Assembly (NCBI RefSeq): GCF_000202635.1
Contig: NC_015125.1
Location: 3,472,001 to 3,536,000, forward strand
DNA: 64,000 nt
DNA from: Microbacterium testaceum StLB037
GTDB lineage: Bacteria; Actinomycetota; Actinomycetes; Actinomycetales; Microbacteriaceae
Reading direction: 5' to 3'
The translations under genes and the position numbers were made by a program. The notes under the pieces are model-generated. The model was not told the origin of the DNA. It searched no databases and worked only from the letters and a program-made list of their open reading frames with translations. Of the stretch, positions 1 to 8,940 are shown piece after piece (the first letter of the stretch is position 1; each line of letters begins with the position of its first letter).

Positions 1-1
1 C

Positions 2-448
2 GTGCAACTCATCGTGGCCTTCGCACTTCTCGGCATCGGCATCGGCGCGGCCGAAACGGTATCGAACGAGCTCATTCTGTCGAGCGCGCCCTCCGCGAAG
101 GCGGGCGCGGCCAGCGCTGTGTCCGAGACCGCGTACGAGGTGGGCGCCGTGCTCGGGACGGCCGTGCTCGGTGGCATCCTGGCCGCGTTCTACCGCGCTC
201 AACTGGTGCTGCCGGCCGGGCTCCCGGATGCCGCCGCCTCCGCCGCGCGAGAGACGCTCGCCGGTGCGGTCGCCGTGTCGCACACCCTCGACGATGCCGC
301 GCTGGCCGAGGCCCTGCGGGTCGCCGCGGCTCACGCGTTCGACTCCGGCGTGGTGGTGACGGCCCTGATCGGTGCCGGTCTCATCGTCATCGCGGGTGTG
401 ATCGCTGCCACTACCCTGGGAGGAACCCGCAGCACGTCGACGAAGTGA
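2..448 (+). CDS. MFS drug-efflux transporter (DHA2/EmrB-like), C-terminal part
   Basis: The gene enters from the left edge, so only the last 148 or so residues are visible. They contain three hydrophobic segments (about residues 3-20, 45-65 and 115-140) and a glycine-rich stretch [20 protein letters not shown]. This resembles the final helices of 14-TM proton-driven multidrug transporters of the EmrB/QacA type. The C-terminus is short and polar. The stop lies 25 bases before the leuB start. The substrate cannot be inferred. The GTG at position 2 is an internal codon, not a supported start. Confidence 0.75.
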   Translation: MQLIVAFALLGIGIGAAETVSNELILSSAPSAKAGAASAVSETAYEVGAVLGTAVLGGILAAFYRAQLVLPAGLPDAAASAARETLAGAVAVSHTLDDAALAEALRVAAAHAFDSGVVVTALIGAGLIVIAGVIAATTLGGTRSTSTK

Positions 449-473
449 CGTGCCCCGAGCTCTGAGGAGAGCG

Positions 474-1523
474 ATGTCGCGTGTCGTGAAGCTGGCCGTC
501 ATCCCCGGTGACGGAATCGGTCCCGAGGTCGTCGCGGAGGCCGTCAAGGTCCTCGATGCCGTCACCGCCGACTCGGGCGTCGTCTTCGAGAAGACGCCCT
601 TCTCCCTCGGTGCGGGGCGCTACCTCGAGACCGGCGACACGCTCACCGACGACGACCTCGCGGCGATCGCCGGGCACGACGCGATCCTGCTCGGCGCCGT
701 CGGCGGAGTGCCCGGTGACCCGCGCCTCAAGAACGCGAACATCGAGCGCGGTCTGCTGCTGAAGCTCCGCTTCGAACTCGACCATTACGTCAATCTGCGC
801 CCCTCGAAGCTGTATCCCGGCGCCTCAGGCCCGCTCGCCGACCCGGGCGACATCGACTTCGTCGTCGTCCGCGAGGGAACCGAGGGGCCGTACGTCGGCA
901 ACGGCGGGGCCATCCGACAGGGCACCCCGCACGAGGTCGCCAACGAGACCTCGGTCAACACGGCCTTCGGCGTCGAGCGCGTCGTCCGCTACGCCTTCGC
1001 CCTGGCGGAGCGGCGTCGCCACAAGTTGACGCTCGTGCACAAGACGAACGTGCTCGTGCACGCCGGGGGGATGTGGAAGCGGATCGTGGATGCCGTGGCA
1101 TCCGAGTTCCCGGGGGTCGACGTAGACTACCTGCACGTCGACGCGACAACCATCTTCCTGGTCACGAACCCGGGCCGCTTCGACGTGATCGTCACCGACA
1201 ACCTCTTCGGCGACATCTTGACCGACTTGGCCGGCGCCGTCACCGGAGGCATCGGCCTCGCCGCATCGGGCAACATCAACCCCGACGGCGCGTTCCCCTC
1301 GATGTTCGAGCCCGTCCACGGATCGGCGCCCGACATCGCGGGTACCCAGAAGGCCGACCCCACGGCCGCGATCCTCTCCGTCGCCCTCCTGCTCGACCAC
1401 CTCGGGCTCACCGACGAAGCCGCCCGCGTCACCCACGCGGTCGAGACCGACATCGCGCACCGTGACGGCGTCCGCACCACTGCCCAGATCGGCGACGCCA
1501 TCGCCGACCGCGTCCGGGCGTAA
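474..1523 (+). CDS. leuB: 3-isopropylmalate dehydrogenase
   Basis: Oxidises and decarboxylates 3-isopropylmalate to 2-oxoisocaproate, the third step of leucine synthesis, using NAD. The 349-residue product opens with [15 protein letters not shown]. It carries the family signature [14 protein letters not shown] and the nucleotide-binding run [14 protein letters not shown] chose ATG 474 because GAGGAG sits just upstream; an in-frame GTG at 450 would add eight residues without family support. It is followed by ilvE after 54 bases, so the pair serves branched-chain amino acid synthesis. leuCD lies about 28 kb away, and leuA is not in the window. Confidence 0.96.
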   Translation: MSRVVKLAVIPGDGIGPEVVAEAVKVLDAVTADSGVVFEKTPFSLGAGRYLETGDTLTDDDLAAIAGHDAILLGAVGGVPGDPRLKNANIERGLLLKLRFELDHYVNLRPSKLYPGASGPLADPGDIDFVVVREGTEGPYVGNGGAIRQGTPHEVANETSVNTAFGVERVVRYAFALAERRRHKLTLVHKTNVLVHAGGMWKRIVDAVASEFPGVDVDYLHVDATTIFLVTNPGRFDVIVTDNLFGDILTDLAGAVTGGIGLAASGNINPDGAFPSMFEPVHGSAPDIAGTQKADPTAAILSVALLLDHLGLTDEAARVTHAVETDIAHRDGVRTTAQIGDAIADRVRA

Positions 1524-1577
1524 CCTGGACCGATCGGCGAGCATCGCCCCCGGCACTCGACAAGCTTTGGACAACGA

Positions 1578-2684
1578 ATGACCACCATCGACACCGATCC
1601 CGACACCGGCCTCGACCCGCTCGAGTTCGCGGTCACCCGCAACCTCGCGGCCAAGAGCGCCACTGATCGCGACGCGATCCTCGCCAACCCCGGCTTCGGG
1701 CAGAGCTTCACCGACCACATGGTCGACATCTGCTGGTCGGTCCGCGGCGGCTGGCACCGCCCGCGCGTCTCGCCCTACGGCCCCATCTCGCTCGATCCCG
1801 CCGCCGCGGTGCTGCACTACGGTCAGGAGATCTTCGAGGGCATCAAGGCGTACCGTCACGCCGACGGGTCGGTGCACACGTTCCGACCTGACCAGAACGG
1901 CCGACGCCTTCAGCGCTCGGCCCGCCGCCTCGCTCTGCCCGAGCTGCCGGTGCCCTACTTCCTGCAGTCGCTGCGCGAGCTGATCGCCGTCGACGGCGCC
2001 TGGGTGCCTTCGGGCGAGGACCAGAGCCTCTACCTGCGCCCGTTCATGTTCGCCAAGGAGGCCTTCCTCGGCGTTCGACCGGCGCACAAGGTCGCCTATT
2101 ACCTCATCGCCAGCCCCGCCGGCGCCTACTTCAAGGGCGGCGTGCAGCCCGTCTCGATCTGGCTCAGCGAGGACTACTCCCGCGCAGGCAAGGGCGGCAC
2201 GGGTGCGGCGAAGACCGGCGGCAACTACGCCGCGAGCCTGCTGCCCCAGTCCGAGGCGTACGAGAACGAGTGCGACCAGGTCGTCTTCCTCGACCAGGAC
2301 CGCAACGTCGAAGAGCTCGGCGGCATGAACGTCGTGTTCGTCTACAAGGACGGCACGATCGTCACTCCGCAGTCGGACTCGATCCTCGAGGGCATCACCC
2401 GCGACTCGCTCCTGCAGCTCGCCCGTGACCGCGGTCACCACGTCGTGGGCCGCAACGTCTCTCTCGACGAGTGGCGCCAGGGAGTGGCATCCGGAGACAT
2501 CGTCGAGGTGTTCGCGTGCGGCACGGCCGCCGTCGTCACCCCGATCGGCACCCTCAAGGGCCGCGATTTCATCGACGAGCAGCCCACCGGCACGCTCGCC
2601 CTCGAGCTGCGCGAAGAGCTCACGAACATCCAGTACGGCCGCGCCGAGGACAAGCACGGCTGGCTGTACCGTCTCGACGCGTAA
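1578..2684 (+). CDS. ilvE: Branched-chain amino acid aminotransferase
   Basis: PLP enzyme catalysing the last step of Leu, Ile and Val synthesis and the first step of their breakdown. The 368-residue length and layout match the type II fold-class IV enzymes (BCAT2-like). The Schiff-base lysine is about residue 212 in GGTGAAKTGGNYAASLL. Further family segments are YGQEIFEGIKAYR, SLYLRPFMFA and EELGGMNVVFV. It lies directly downstream of leuB, probably co-transcribed, and ends at a very strong hairpin (2697-2734). Confidence 0.96.
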   Translation: MTTIDTDPDTGLDPLEFAVTRNLAAKSATDRDAILANPGFGQSFTDHMVDICWSVRGGWHRPRVSPYGPISLDPAAAVLHYGQEIFEGIKAYRHADGSVHTFRPDQNGRRLQRSARRLALPELPVPYFLQSLRELIAVDGAWVPSGEDQSLYLRPFMFAKEAFLGVRPAHKVAYYLIASPAGAYFKGGVQPVSIWLSEDYSRAGKGGTGAAKTGGNYAASLLPQSEAYENECDQVVFLDQDRNVEELGGMNVVFVYKDGTIVTPQSDSILEGITRDSLLQLARDRGHHVVGRNVSLDEWRQGVASGDIVEVFACGTAAVVTPIGTLKGRDFIDEQPTGTLALELREELTNIQYGRAEDKHGWLYRLDA

Positions 2685-2696
2685 GCGGCGGCGGCA

Positions 2697-2734
2697 CACG
2701 AAGGGACCCCCGGGACACCGGGGGTCCCTTCGTG
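2697..2734 (+). terminator. Rho-independent-type terminator after ilvE
   Basis: A perfect 17-bp stem (2697-2713 with 2718-2734) closes a 4-base loop: CACGAAGGGACCCCCGG pairs with its exact complement. It starts 13 bases after the ilvE stop. The T-tract is weak (GGTTTCC), which is common in actinobacteria. It probably ends the leuB-ilvE transcript. Confidence 0.85.
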
Positions 2735-2759
2735 GTTTCCGGCGGCGCTGCCCCGATTC

Positions 2760-2826
2760 CGATAAACGCTGCTCGTGCGGAGAAACGCCCCGACACCGCG
2801 TTTCTCGCTCGGAACAGCGTTTATCG
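2760..2826. repeat. Nested imperfect palindrome, 67 bases
   Basis: Outer arms GATAAACGCTG (2761-2771) and CAGCGTTTATC (2815-2825) are perfectly complementary. Inner arms GAGAAACGC (2780-2788) and GCGTTTCTC (2798-2806) also match exactly, with mismatched stretches in between. It lies after the ilvE terminator and before the FAH gene, so it is not needed as a terminator. Its architecture resembles the elements at 8588 and 21936. Confidence 0.6.
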
Positions 2827-2895
2827 GCGCGCGCACAGGCCGCGAGCGGGCGGGAATCCGGATGCCTTGTCGGAGCCCGTGGATAGGCTGAAGAA

Positions 2896-3663
2896 GTGAA
2901 GATCGCTCGATTCAGCCACCAGGATGCCATTCGCTACGGGATCGTCGACGACGGCGAGCTCGTGGTCCTCGCCGGAGACCCGATGTTCGCCGGGTTCGAT
3001 ACGACGGGGGAGCGCGTGCCGCTCGCCGACGTCGCTCTTCTCGCCCCGGTGATTCCTCGCTCGAAGGTCGTCTGCATCGGCAAGAACTACCACGACCACG
3101 CGGCCGAGATGGGCGGTGCGGCCCCCGCCGAACCCCTGATGTTCCTCAAGCCGAACACCTCGGTGATCGGCCCCGGCGATGTGATCGTGCGTCCCACGAG
3201 CCTCAGCTCGCACACCGACTACGAGGGCGAGCTCGCCGTCGTCATCGGGCGTATCGCCAAGAACGTCCCCGCCGAGAAGGCGAGCGACTACATCTTCGGG
3301 TACACCGTCGCGAACGACGTGACCGCGCGCGACCTGCAGCGCAGCGACGGGCAGTGGTCTCGCGCCAAGGGCTTCGACACGTTCTGCCCCGTCGGCCCGG
3401 TGATCGAGACCGACCTCGACCTCGAGACCGCTGCCATCACCACGCGCGTCAACGGCGAGGTGCGTCAGCAGGGTCCCGTCTCCGACATGATCCACGGCAT
3501 CGGCGCCCTGGTCGCGTACGCCTCCGCGGTGTTCACGCTGCTTCCGGGCGACCTGATCCTCACCGGCACCCCCGCGGGTGTCGGCCCCTTCGTCGCGGGC
3601 GACACGGTCGAGGTCGAGGTGAGCGGCATCGGGGTGCTGCGCAACGCCGTGCGCGATGCCTGA
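2896..3663 (+). CDS. Fumarylacetoacetate hydrolase (FAH) family protein
   Basis: 255 residues. The C-terminal two-thirds is the FAH fold shared by fumarylpyruvate hydrolases, HpcE-type isomerases and oxaloacetate decarboxylases. Characteristic segments are VCIGKNYHDHAAEMG, LMFLKPNTSVIGPGD, TDYEGELAVVIG (acidic metal ligands) and GYTVANDVTARDLQ. The substrate is not predictable; acylpyruvase or oxaloacetate decarboxylase activity is plausible. The start is GTG. TAGGCT at 2884-2889 ends six bases before it, suggesting a leaderless transcript. It overlaps the next MFS gene by eight bases. Confidence 0.9.
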   Translation: MKIARFSHQDAIRYGIVDDGELVVLAGDPMFAGFDTTGERVPLADVALLAPVIPRSKVVCIGKNYHDHAAEMGGAAPAEPLMFLKPNTSVIGPGDVIVRPTSLSSHTDYEGELAVVIGRIAKNVPAEKASDYIFGYTVANDVTARDLQRSDGQWSRAKGFDTFCPVGPVIETDLDLETAAITTRVNGEVRQQGPVSDMIHGIGALVAYASAVFTLLPGDLILTGTPAGVGPFVAGDTVEVEVSGIGVLRNAVRDA

Positions 3664-4909
3664 CACCGCCGCGTCGGCGAGCATCGACCTCGTCGCCGCC
3701 CAGCGCCGGACGGTGCGGGTGCTGGCGGCGGGGCAGGTGCTCACCGGCGTGGCTTTCGGCGCGACTCTCTCGCTGGGTGCGCTGTTGGCAGCCGACCTGT
3801 CGGGTCAAGAAGCCCTGTCGGGTTTCGCGACCGCGGCGGTGACCCTCGGTGCGGCTCTCACCGCGATCCCGCTCGCGCGACTCGCCGCCCGCCGCGGGCG
3901 TCGGTTCGCGCTCACGACCGGCAACCTCGCCGCGCTGGCCGGGATCGTCGTCGTCATCACCGCGGCGGCGACGCGGACGTTCCCCCTGCTGCTCGCCGGG
4001 ATCGCCCTCATCGGTGCAGGAAATGCCGGCACCCTGCAGTCCCGCTTCGCCGCGACCGATCTCGCGACGACCGCCCGCCGCGGCCGCGACCTTGCCACGG
4101 TCGTGTGGGCGACGACGGTCGGCGGTGTCGTCGGGCCGCTCCTGCTCGCGCCCGGCGAGCTCGTCGGGGCGAGCATCGGGATGCCGCGCCTCACGGGCGC
4201 GTACCTGTTCTCGTTCGCCGCGCAGGTGTGCGCCTTCGCCCTCTACGTGCTCGTGCTGCGCCCCGACCCGCTGCTGCTCGCACAGCGCCTCGATCGCGAC
4301 AAGACGTCGTCCGCTGTCGCAGCGCCGGAGGTCGACCGCCCGCGGACCGCCCGCTTCGCGATGCTCGCGGTCGCCGCCTCCCACGTCACCATGGCGTCGG
4401 TCATGGCGATGACTCCGGTGCACCTGTCGCACATCGTGGCTCCGGATGCCGTCACGCTCGCCGTCGGCGTCACGATCGCCCTGCACGTGTTCGGCATGTA
4501 CGGGCTCTCTCCCGTCTTCGGCATCCTCGCCGACCGCATCGGGCGTCTCGCGGTGATCCTGCTCGGGCAGGCGCTTCTCGCCGCGTCTCTGATCGTCGCT
4601 TCGCTGTTCTCCGCGTCGCAAGCGGGGGTCCTGGTCGCCCTGGTCCTCCTCGGCCTCGGCTGGAGCGCGGCGACGGTCGCGGGCTCCGCGCTGCTGACCG
4701 AGGCGACGCCGCTCGCGCTGCGGCCCCGACGTCAGGGGCGCAGCGACACGCTCATGACCGCGTGCGCGGCGGTCGGGTCGGTTCTCGCCGGGGTGATCCT
4801 CGGTCTCGTCGGATACGGCGGCCTCGCGCTCTGGGCGTTCGTGCCCGTCGCGCTGGTCTGCGCGGGAGCCGTCGTGGCTCGGAGGCGAGAGGCGTCTCAG
4901 ATCGAATAG
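3656..4909 (+). CDS. MFS transporter
   Basis: 417-residue integral membrane protein with about 12 hydrophobic segments and the typical loop-2/3 basic motif LARLAARRGRRFAL near residue 75. A second half-repeat around residues 225-400 contains FGILADRIGRLAVI. The start ATG lies within the end of the FAH gene (8-base overlap), so the two are translationally coupled and may act on related substrates. The 3' end overlaps the convergent class V aminotransferase gene by 13 bases. Efflux or uptake direction is unknown. Confidence 0.88.
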   Translation: MPDTAASASIDLVAAQRRTVRVLAAGQVLTGVAFGATLSLGALLAADLSGQEALSGFATAAVTLGAALTAIPLARLAARRGRRFALTTGNLAALAGIVVVITAAATRTFPLLLAGIALIGAGNAGTLQSRFAATDLATTARRGRDLATVVWATTVGGVVGPLLLAPGELVGASIGMPRLTGAYLFSFAAQVCAFALYVLVLRPDPLLLAQRLDRDKTSSAVAAPEVDRPRTARFAMLAVAASHVTMASVMAMTPVHLSHIVAPDAVTLAVGVTIALHVFGMYGLSPVFGILADRIGRLAVILLGQALLAASLIVASLFSASQAGVLVALVLLGLGWSAATVAGSALLTEATPLALRPRRQGRSDTLMTACAAVGSVLAGVILGLVGYGGLALWAFVPVALVCAGAVVARRREASQIE

Positions 4910-5979
4910 CTGAGGGCGGGCGCCGCGGCGGCGGGAGCGATCGTGCCGAGCGCGCGGAGCGCGCGGTCGACGTCTCCCTCGTCGTTGAAGACGTGGAAGG
5001 CCACGCGCGCCCGACCCGCGCGCCCCGACGCGGTGACGCCGCGCGCCGTGAGACGGGCGAGGGCGTCACCGGTGGCATCCGGCCACGTCACGATCGCCGA
5101 GGGGCGCTGGGGTTCCGGAAGACCGAGCCCGGCGCGGAACCGCGCGGCGAGGCCGGTGGTGTGAGCGTAGAGGTCGGTGATGTCGGCATCTGCGAACATC
5201 TCCAGCGCGGGTGCCGCACCGACGAAGGCCTGCCACGCGGGGGAGACGTCGAAGCGTCGGGCGTCGGGCGCGAGAGTGCCCCCGGTGCCGTAGCAGGACG
5301 ACCACGGATCGTCACCCGAGTACCAGCCCGCGTGCACCGGGCGCAGAATCCTGGCGAACTCCGGCGTCACCGTGAGGAATCCGACCCCACGGGGGCAGCA
5401 CAGCCACTTGTAGGCGTGGCAGACGGTCGCGTCGAACAGTGTCGCGTCGACCGGGAGCCAGCCTGCGGCCTGCGTGAGGTCGCAGAGCGTCCGCGCGCCG
5501 GCGCGTGCCGCCGCGGCGGCGATGCCCGCGGCATCCGCGACCTCTCCGGTGGCCGACTGCACGAGCGAGAACGCCACGAGCCAGGTGTCGGGGCAGATGG
5601 CGTCCGCCAGGTCGTCGAGAGGAACCGTGCGCAGCCGGACGCCGCGCGCGGCATGCGCGAACGGCGCGACGAGCGAGGCGAAGTCACCCTCCGGGCACAA
5701 CACCTCCGCTCCGTCGGGCACCGAAGCGGCGATGAGCGACGTCATCACCGACGTCTGCGAACCGATGGCGACGTGGCTGACGGGGGAGTGCACCAGACGC
5801 GCGTACGCCGCGCGAGCGTCCTCGACGGCGCGGGACGCGGCGGCGACGTCGGGGCGACCGGATGCTGCGGAGTCGAGGTCGTCGCGCACGGCACGCACGG
5901 TGGCGCGCGAGGGGAGTCCGAGGGTGCAGGCGGCGAGGTAGTCGCGGCCGCCGGCGAAGCGGGAGGCGAGGCTGCTCAT
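4897..5979 (-). CDS. Class V aminotransferase (PLP-dependent, cysteine desulfurase/kynureninase-like fold)
   Basis: 360 residues from ATG 5979. The PLP lysine is in VCHAYKWLCCPRGVGFL. ASPVSHVAIGSQTSV and CDLTQAAGWLPVD are typical of fold type I, class V. No cysteine-desulfurase loop motif is recognisable, so the reaction is unknown. An alternative GTG start at 6042 would place the N-terminus inside the putative LysR operator, which argues against it. It is divergent from a LysR-family gene that probably controls it. Confidence 0.82.
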   Translation of the reverse strand: MSSLASRFAGGRDYLAACTLGLPSRATVRAVRDDLDSAASGRPDVAAASRAVEDARAAYARLVHSPVSHVAIGSQTSVMTSLIAASVPDGAEVLCPEGDFASLVAPFAHAARGVRLRTVPLDDLADAICPDTWLVAFSLVQSATGEVADAAGIAAAAARAGARTLCDLTQAAGWLPVDATLFDATVCHAYKWLCCPRGVGFLTVTPEFARILRPVHAGWYSGDDPWSSCYGTGGTLAPDARRFDVSPAWQAFVGAAPALEMFADADITDLYAHTTGLAARFRAGLGLPEPQRPSAIVTWPDATGDALARLTARGVTASGRAGRARVAFHVFNDEGDVDRALRALGTIAPAAAAPALSYSI

Positions 5980-6031
5980 GGATCCAGGTTCCCAAGCCGC
6001 CCGGCATTGCACTAGATCAGGTGTTGCATGA

Positions 6032-6056
6032 GAAACATTCACTCTGCTTATGTTTC
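6032..6056. promoter_or_regulatory. LysR-type dyad operator between divergent genes
   Basis: GAAACAT (6032-6038) and ATGTTTC (6050-6056) form a perfect inverted repeat with an 11-base spacer. This exactly meets the T-N11-A rule for LysR-type regulators. The right arm ends three bases before the lysR start codon, so binding would repress lysR itself and could activate the divergent aminotransferase gene. A second, weaker dyad (TTGCA and TGTTGCA around 6006-6028) lies beside it. Confidence 0.65.
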
Positions 6057-6059
6057 AGG

Positions 6060-7016
6060 ATGACCGATTCCGACGACGACCTCGACGCCCACTCCCTCCG
6101 CGTGGTGAAGGCGATCGCCGACACCGGCTCGATCACGGCGGCTGCGCGCGCCCTGGGATACAGCCAGCCGGCGGTCAGCCAACAGTTGCGCCGGCTGGAG
6201 CGCCGAGCCGGCACCCCCATCGTCGAGCGCGTCGGCCGGGGCGTGCGCCTGACCGAGGCGGGGCGCGTGCTCGCCCGGCACGCGGCTGTCGTCACGACCG
6301 CTCTCGAAGCGGCGGCGGGAGATCTCGCCGAGCTCCGCGGCCTGCGGGCGGGGCGCGTGCGCATCGCGGCCTTCCCCTCGGCGTCGTCCACCGTCGTCCC
6401 GCGGGTGATCGCCGCCGTGACCGCGAGGCGCCCAGGAGTCTCGATCAGCTTCGTCGAGGCGGAGCCGCCCGAGGCGATCGTCGCGGTACGCGAGGACCGC
6501 GCCGATATCGCGCTCACCTACAGCTATCCCGGCGACCGGCGCGAGCTCGACCTCGCCGCGAACGGCCTGTCCGTACGCACCGTCGGGGGCGACGACACCG
6601 TCCTGGTGCTCCCCGTCGACCACCCGGCGGCGGAGGGTCCCATCGACCTCTCGAGGCTCGCGGGCGAGCGCTGGATCGCCGGATGCCCCCAGTGCCGGGG
6701 GCACCTTCTCGAGGCGTGTGCCCGCGCGGGGTTCGTGCCCGACATCGCCTTCGAGACCGACAACTACATCGCCGTCGAGAACCTCGTCGCGCAGGGCGTG
6801 GGGGTCGCGATCCTGCCGCGCATGGCCGTGGCATCCTTCCCGCTCCTCTCGGGAATCGCCGCACCCCGGCTTCCGGATGCCGAGGCCCGCACGCTGCACG
6901 TCGTGACCGCCCGCGGCGCCGAGCGCGTGCCGGCGGTCGGCGTCGCACTCGAGGTGGTGGACGAGGTGCTGGCCGAGTATCCGCATCCCACCGGTCGCGG
7001 GGGCGCCCGCCGGTAG
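6060..7016 (+). CDS. LysR-family transcriptional regulator
   Basis: 318 residues. The N-terminal winged helix (about residues 9-68) reads [20 protein letters not shown] then [20 protein letters not shown], the canonical LysR helix-turn-helix. The C-terminal half is the periplasmic-binding-like effector domain ([14 protein letters not shown] onward). ATG 6060 is preceded only by AGG, and a dyad operator overlaps this region, suggesting autoregulation. The likely target is the divergent class V aminotransferase gene. The effector is unknown. Confidence 0.92.
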   Translation: MTDSDDDLDAHSLRVVKAIADTGSITAAARALGYSQPAVSQQLRRLERRAGTPIVERVGRGVRLTEAGRVLARHAAVVTTALEAAAGDLAELRGLRAGRVRIAAFPSASSTVVPRVIAAVTARRPGVSISFVEAEPPEAIVAVREDRADIALTYSYPGDRRELDLAANGLSVRTVGGDDTVLVLPVDHPAAEGPIDLSRLAGERWIAGCPQCRGHLLEACARAGFVPDIAFETDNYIAVENLVAQGVGVAILPRMAVASFPLLSGIAAPRLPDAEARTLHVVTARGAERVPAVGVALEVVDEVLAEYPHPTGRGGARR

Positions 7017-7026
7017 GATCGAGGGG

Positions 7027-8541
7027 ATGTCTGCCACGCCCGATCCCCGCACCACGACCGCCTCCGGCGCCGACGTTCGCGTCCGCTTCTGCCCGTCTCC
7101 GACGGGCCTGCCGCACGTGGGTCTCATCCGCACCGTCCTGTTCAACTGGGCCTATGCCCGGCACAACGGCGGCAAACTCGTCTTCCGCATCGAAGACACC
7201 GACGCCGCCCGCGACAGCGAGGAGAGCTACCAGCAGCTCCTCGACGCGCTGCGGTGGATGAACATCGACTGGGACGAGGGTGTCGAGGTCGGCGGGCCGC
7301 ACGCGCCGTACCGGCAGTCGCAGCGGCACGAGCTGTACCGCGAGGTGCTCGACAAGCTCGTCGCCGCGGGGGCCGTGTACGAGAGCTACTCGACCGCCGA
7401 GGAGATCGACGCGCGCAACGAGGCGAACGGCCGCGCGAAGCAGCTCGGTTACGACAACTACGACCGCGACCTCACGGACGAGCAGAAGGCCGCCTTCCGC
7501 GCCGAGGGGCGTCAGCCCGCGTGGCGCCTGCGCGTGCCCGACCACGACCTGAGCTACGTCGACCTCATCCGCGGTGAGGTCACCTTCCCGGCCGGCTCGT
7601 TCCCCGACTTCGTGCTCGTTCGCGCCGGGGGAGTGCCGCTCTACCCGTTCGTGAACCCGGTCGACGACGCCCTCATGGGCATCACCCACGTCATCCGCGG
7701 CGAAGACCTCATGCCCTCGACGGCCCGGCAGCTCGCGCTGTACTCCGCCCTGGTGGATGCCGGGGTGACGACGTTCATCCCGCGCTTCGGCCACATGCCG
7801 CTGGTGCTGGGCGAGACGGGCAACAAGAAGCTCTCGAAGCGCGACCCGCAGGCCGACCTCTTCCTGCAGCGTGAGAAGGGCTTCATCCACGAGGGCCTCC
7901 TCAACTACCTCTCGCTGCTCGGCTGGTCGCTCGCGAGCGATCGCGACGTCTTCTCGCTCGACGAGATGATCGCCGCGTTCGACATCGCCGACGTGAACCC
8001 CAATCCGGCCCGCTTCGATCAGAAGAAGGCCGAGGCGATCAACGGCGACCACATCCGGATGCTGGATGCCGACGACTTCGCCGCGCGGATCGTTCCGTAC
8101 CTCGCGGGTGCGGGGTACATCGCCGAGGAGCCGTCGCCGGAACACCGGGAGATCATCGCCGCGGCAGCGCCCCTCGTGCAGGAGCGCGTGCAACTGCTGG
8201 GCGAGGTCCCGGGCATGCTCGGGTTCCTCTTCGTCTCCGAGGTCGACTACGCCGAAGATGCGCTGAAGGGCCTCCCCGCCAACGCGGACGAGGTGCTCGT
8301 GGCATCCGTCGGCGCTCTCGAGCTCGTGCCCGACGCGGAGTTCACCGCCGCCGCCGTGCAGGAGGCACTCTCGAAGGCCCTGGTCGAGGAGCTCGGGCTG
8401 AAGCCCCGCGTCGCCTACGGCCCGCCCCGTGTCGCCCTCACGGGTCGGCGCGTCTCGCCTCCGCTGTTCGAGTCGATGGAGCTTCTCGGCAAGGCGGAGA
8501 CGCTGCGGCGCCTCGACGCCCTCGTGCGGCACCTGGGCTGA
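7027..8541 (+). CDS. gltX: Glutamyl-tRNA synthetase
   Basis: Class I aminoacyl-tRNA synthetase charging tRNA-Glu (and possibly tRNA-Gln for later amidation; gatCAB is not in this window). 504 residues. The ATP-site motifs are [15 protein letters not shown] (HIGH class, written HVGL) near residues 25-40 and KKLSKRD near residue 270. TAGGAT at 7014-7019 lies seven bases upstream of the ATG and overlaps a GAGGGG ribosome site. It follows lysR by only ten bases but probably has its own promoter. A tRNA-Gln gene lies downstream. Confidence 0.97.
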   Translation: MSATPDPRTTTASGADVRVRFCPSPTGLPHVGLIRTVLFNWAYARHNGGKLVFRIEDTDAARDSEESYQQLLDALRWMNIDWDEGVEVGGPHAPYRQSQRHELYREVLDKLVAAGAVYESYSTAEEIDARNEANGRAKQLGYDNYDRDLTDEQKAAFRAEGRQPAWRLRVPDHDLSYVDLIRGEVTFPAGSFPDFVLVRAGGVPLYPFVNPVDDALMGITHVIRGEDLMPSTARQLALYSALVDAGVTTFIPRFGHMPLVLGETGNKKLSKRDPQADLFLQREKGFIHEGLLNYLSLLGWSLASDRDVFSLDEMIAAFDIADVNPNPARFDQKKAEAINGDHIRMLDADDFAARIVPYLAGAGYIAEEPSPEHREIIAAAAPLVQERVQLLGEVPGMLGFLFVSEVDYAEDALKGLPANADEVLVASVGALELVPDAEFTAAAVQEALSKALVEELGLKPRVAYGPPRVALTGRRVSPPLFESMELLGKAETLRRLDALVRHLG

Positions 8542-8587
8542 GCGTCGCGCGCGTCGCGCGGAGCGCGCCCGCTGCGCGGAGCGCACG

Positions 8588-8658
8588 ACCTCGCAGAACC
8601 GCGCGGACCTCGCAGAATCCCCGGCGGATCCTGCGAGGTTCGCGCGTTTCTGCGTGGT
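8588..8658. repeat. Doubly nested palindromic element, 71 bases
   Basis: The unit ACCTCGCAGAA occurs twice in direct orientation (8588 and 8607) and twice inverted (ending 8639 and 8658). The inner pair ACCTCGCAGAATCC/GGATCCTGCGAGGT has one mismatch over 14 bp around CCGGC. The outer pair has two mismatches over 18 bp. It sits between gltX and tRNA-Gln. The rest of 8542-8767 is G+C-rich without a recognisable gene. Confidence 0.6.
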
Positions 8659-8767
8659 TCGCGGCAGCGCGGTCGTGCCGCGCGACGCGCGCGGGCCGAC
8701 TCCGGTTTGGTGAAGGGCCGCGCGTCACGTAAGCTTGATCCTCGGCACGAGTTACGGCTCACCGCCT

Positions 8768-8839
8768 TGGGGTATGGTGTAATTGGCAACACGGCGGTTT
8801 CTGGTTCCGTTGTTCTTGGTTCGAGTCCAGGTACCCCAG
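8768..8839 (+). tRNA. tRNA-Gln (anticodon CTG)
   Basis: The sequence folds as a 72-base cloverleaf. Acceptor TGGGGTA pairs with TACCCCA (8832-8838), with discriminator G 8839. The D arm contains AATTGGC, the T arm TTCGAGT. The 7-base anticodon loop TTCTGGT gives CTG at 8801-8803. The anticodon stem closes with a U-U opposition. CCA is not encoded. A hairpin terminator follows eight bases later. Confidence 0.93.
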
Positions 8840-8846
8840 CAAAACG

Positions 8847-8889
8847 AAAAGCCCCGGTCAGCGCACAATGCGTGAGAACCGGGGCTTTT
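8847..8889 (+). terminator. Terminator downstream of tRNA-Gln
   Basis: AAAAGCCCCGGT (8847-8858) pairs perfectly with ACCGGGGCTTTT (8878-8889), giving a 12-bp stem whose 3' arm ends in a T-run (GCTTTTG). This is the classic intrinsic terminator shape. Confidence 0.88.
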
Positions 8890-8940
8890 GCTTTGCCGTC
8901 GCGTCTGGTGCCTGTCCGAAGACGCTGGTAGGCAGGACGT

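Noticed and set aside
825..2930. 701-codon minus-strand frame across leuB-ilvE
   Set aside because: Antisense of two recognisable enzymes. The terminator and palindrome inside it also rule out coding.
4897..4909. Convergent overlap of MFS and aminotransferase genes as a frameshift artefact
   Set aside because: Both C-termini look normal and a 13-base convergent overlap is common in compact genomes.
4105..6015. 636-codon plus-strand frame through the MFS and aminotransferase genes
   Set aside because: Arg/Gly-rich composition, no domain, and it crosses the ends of two convergent genes.
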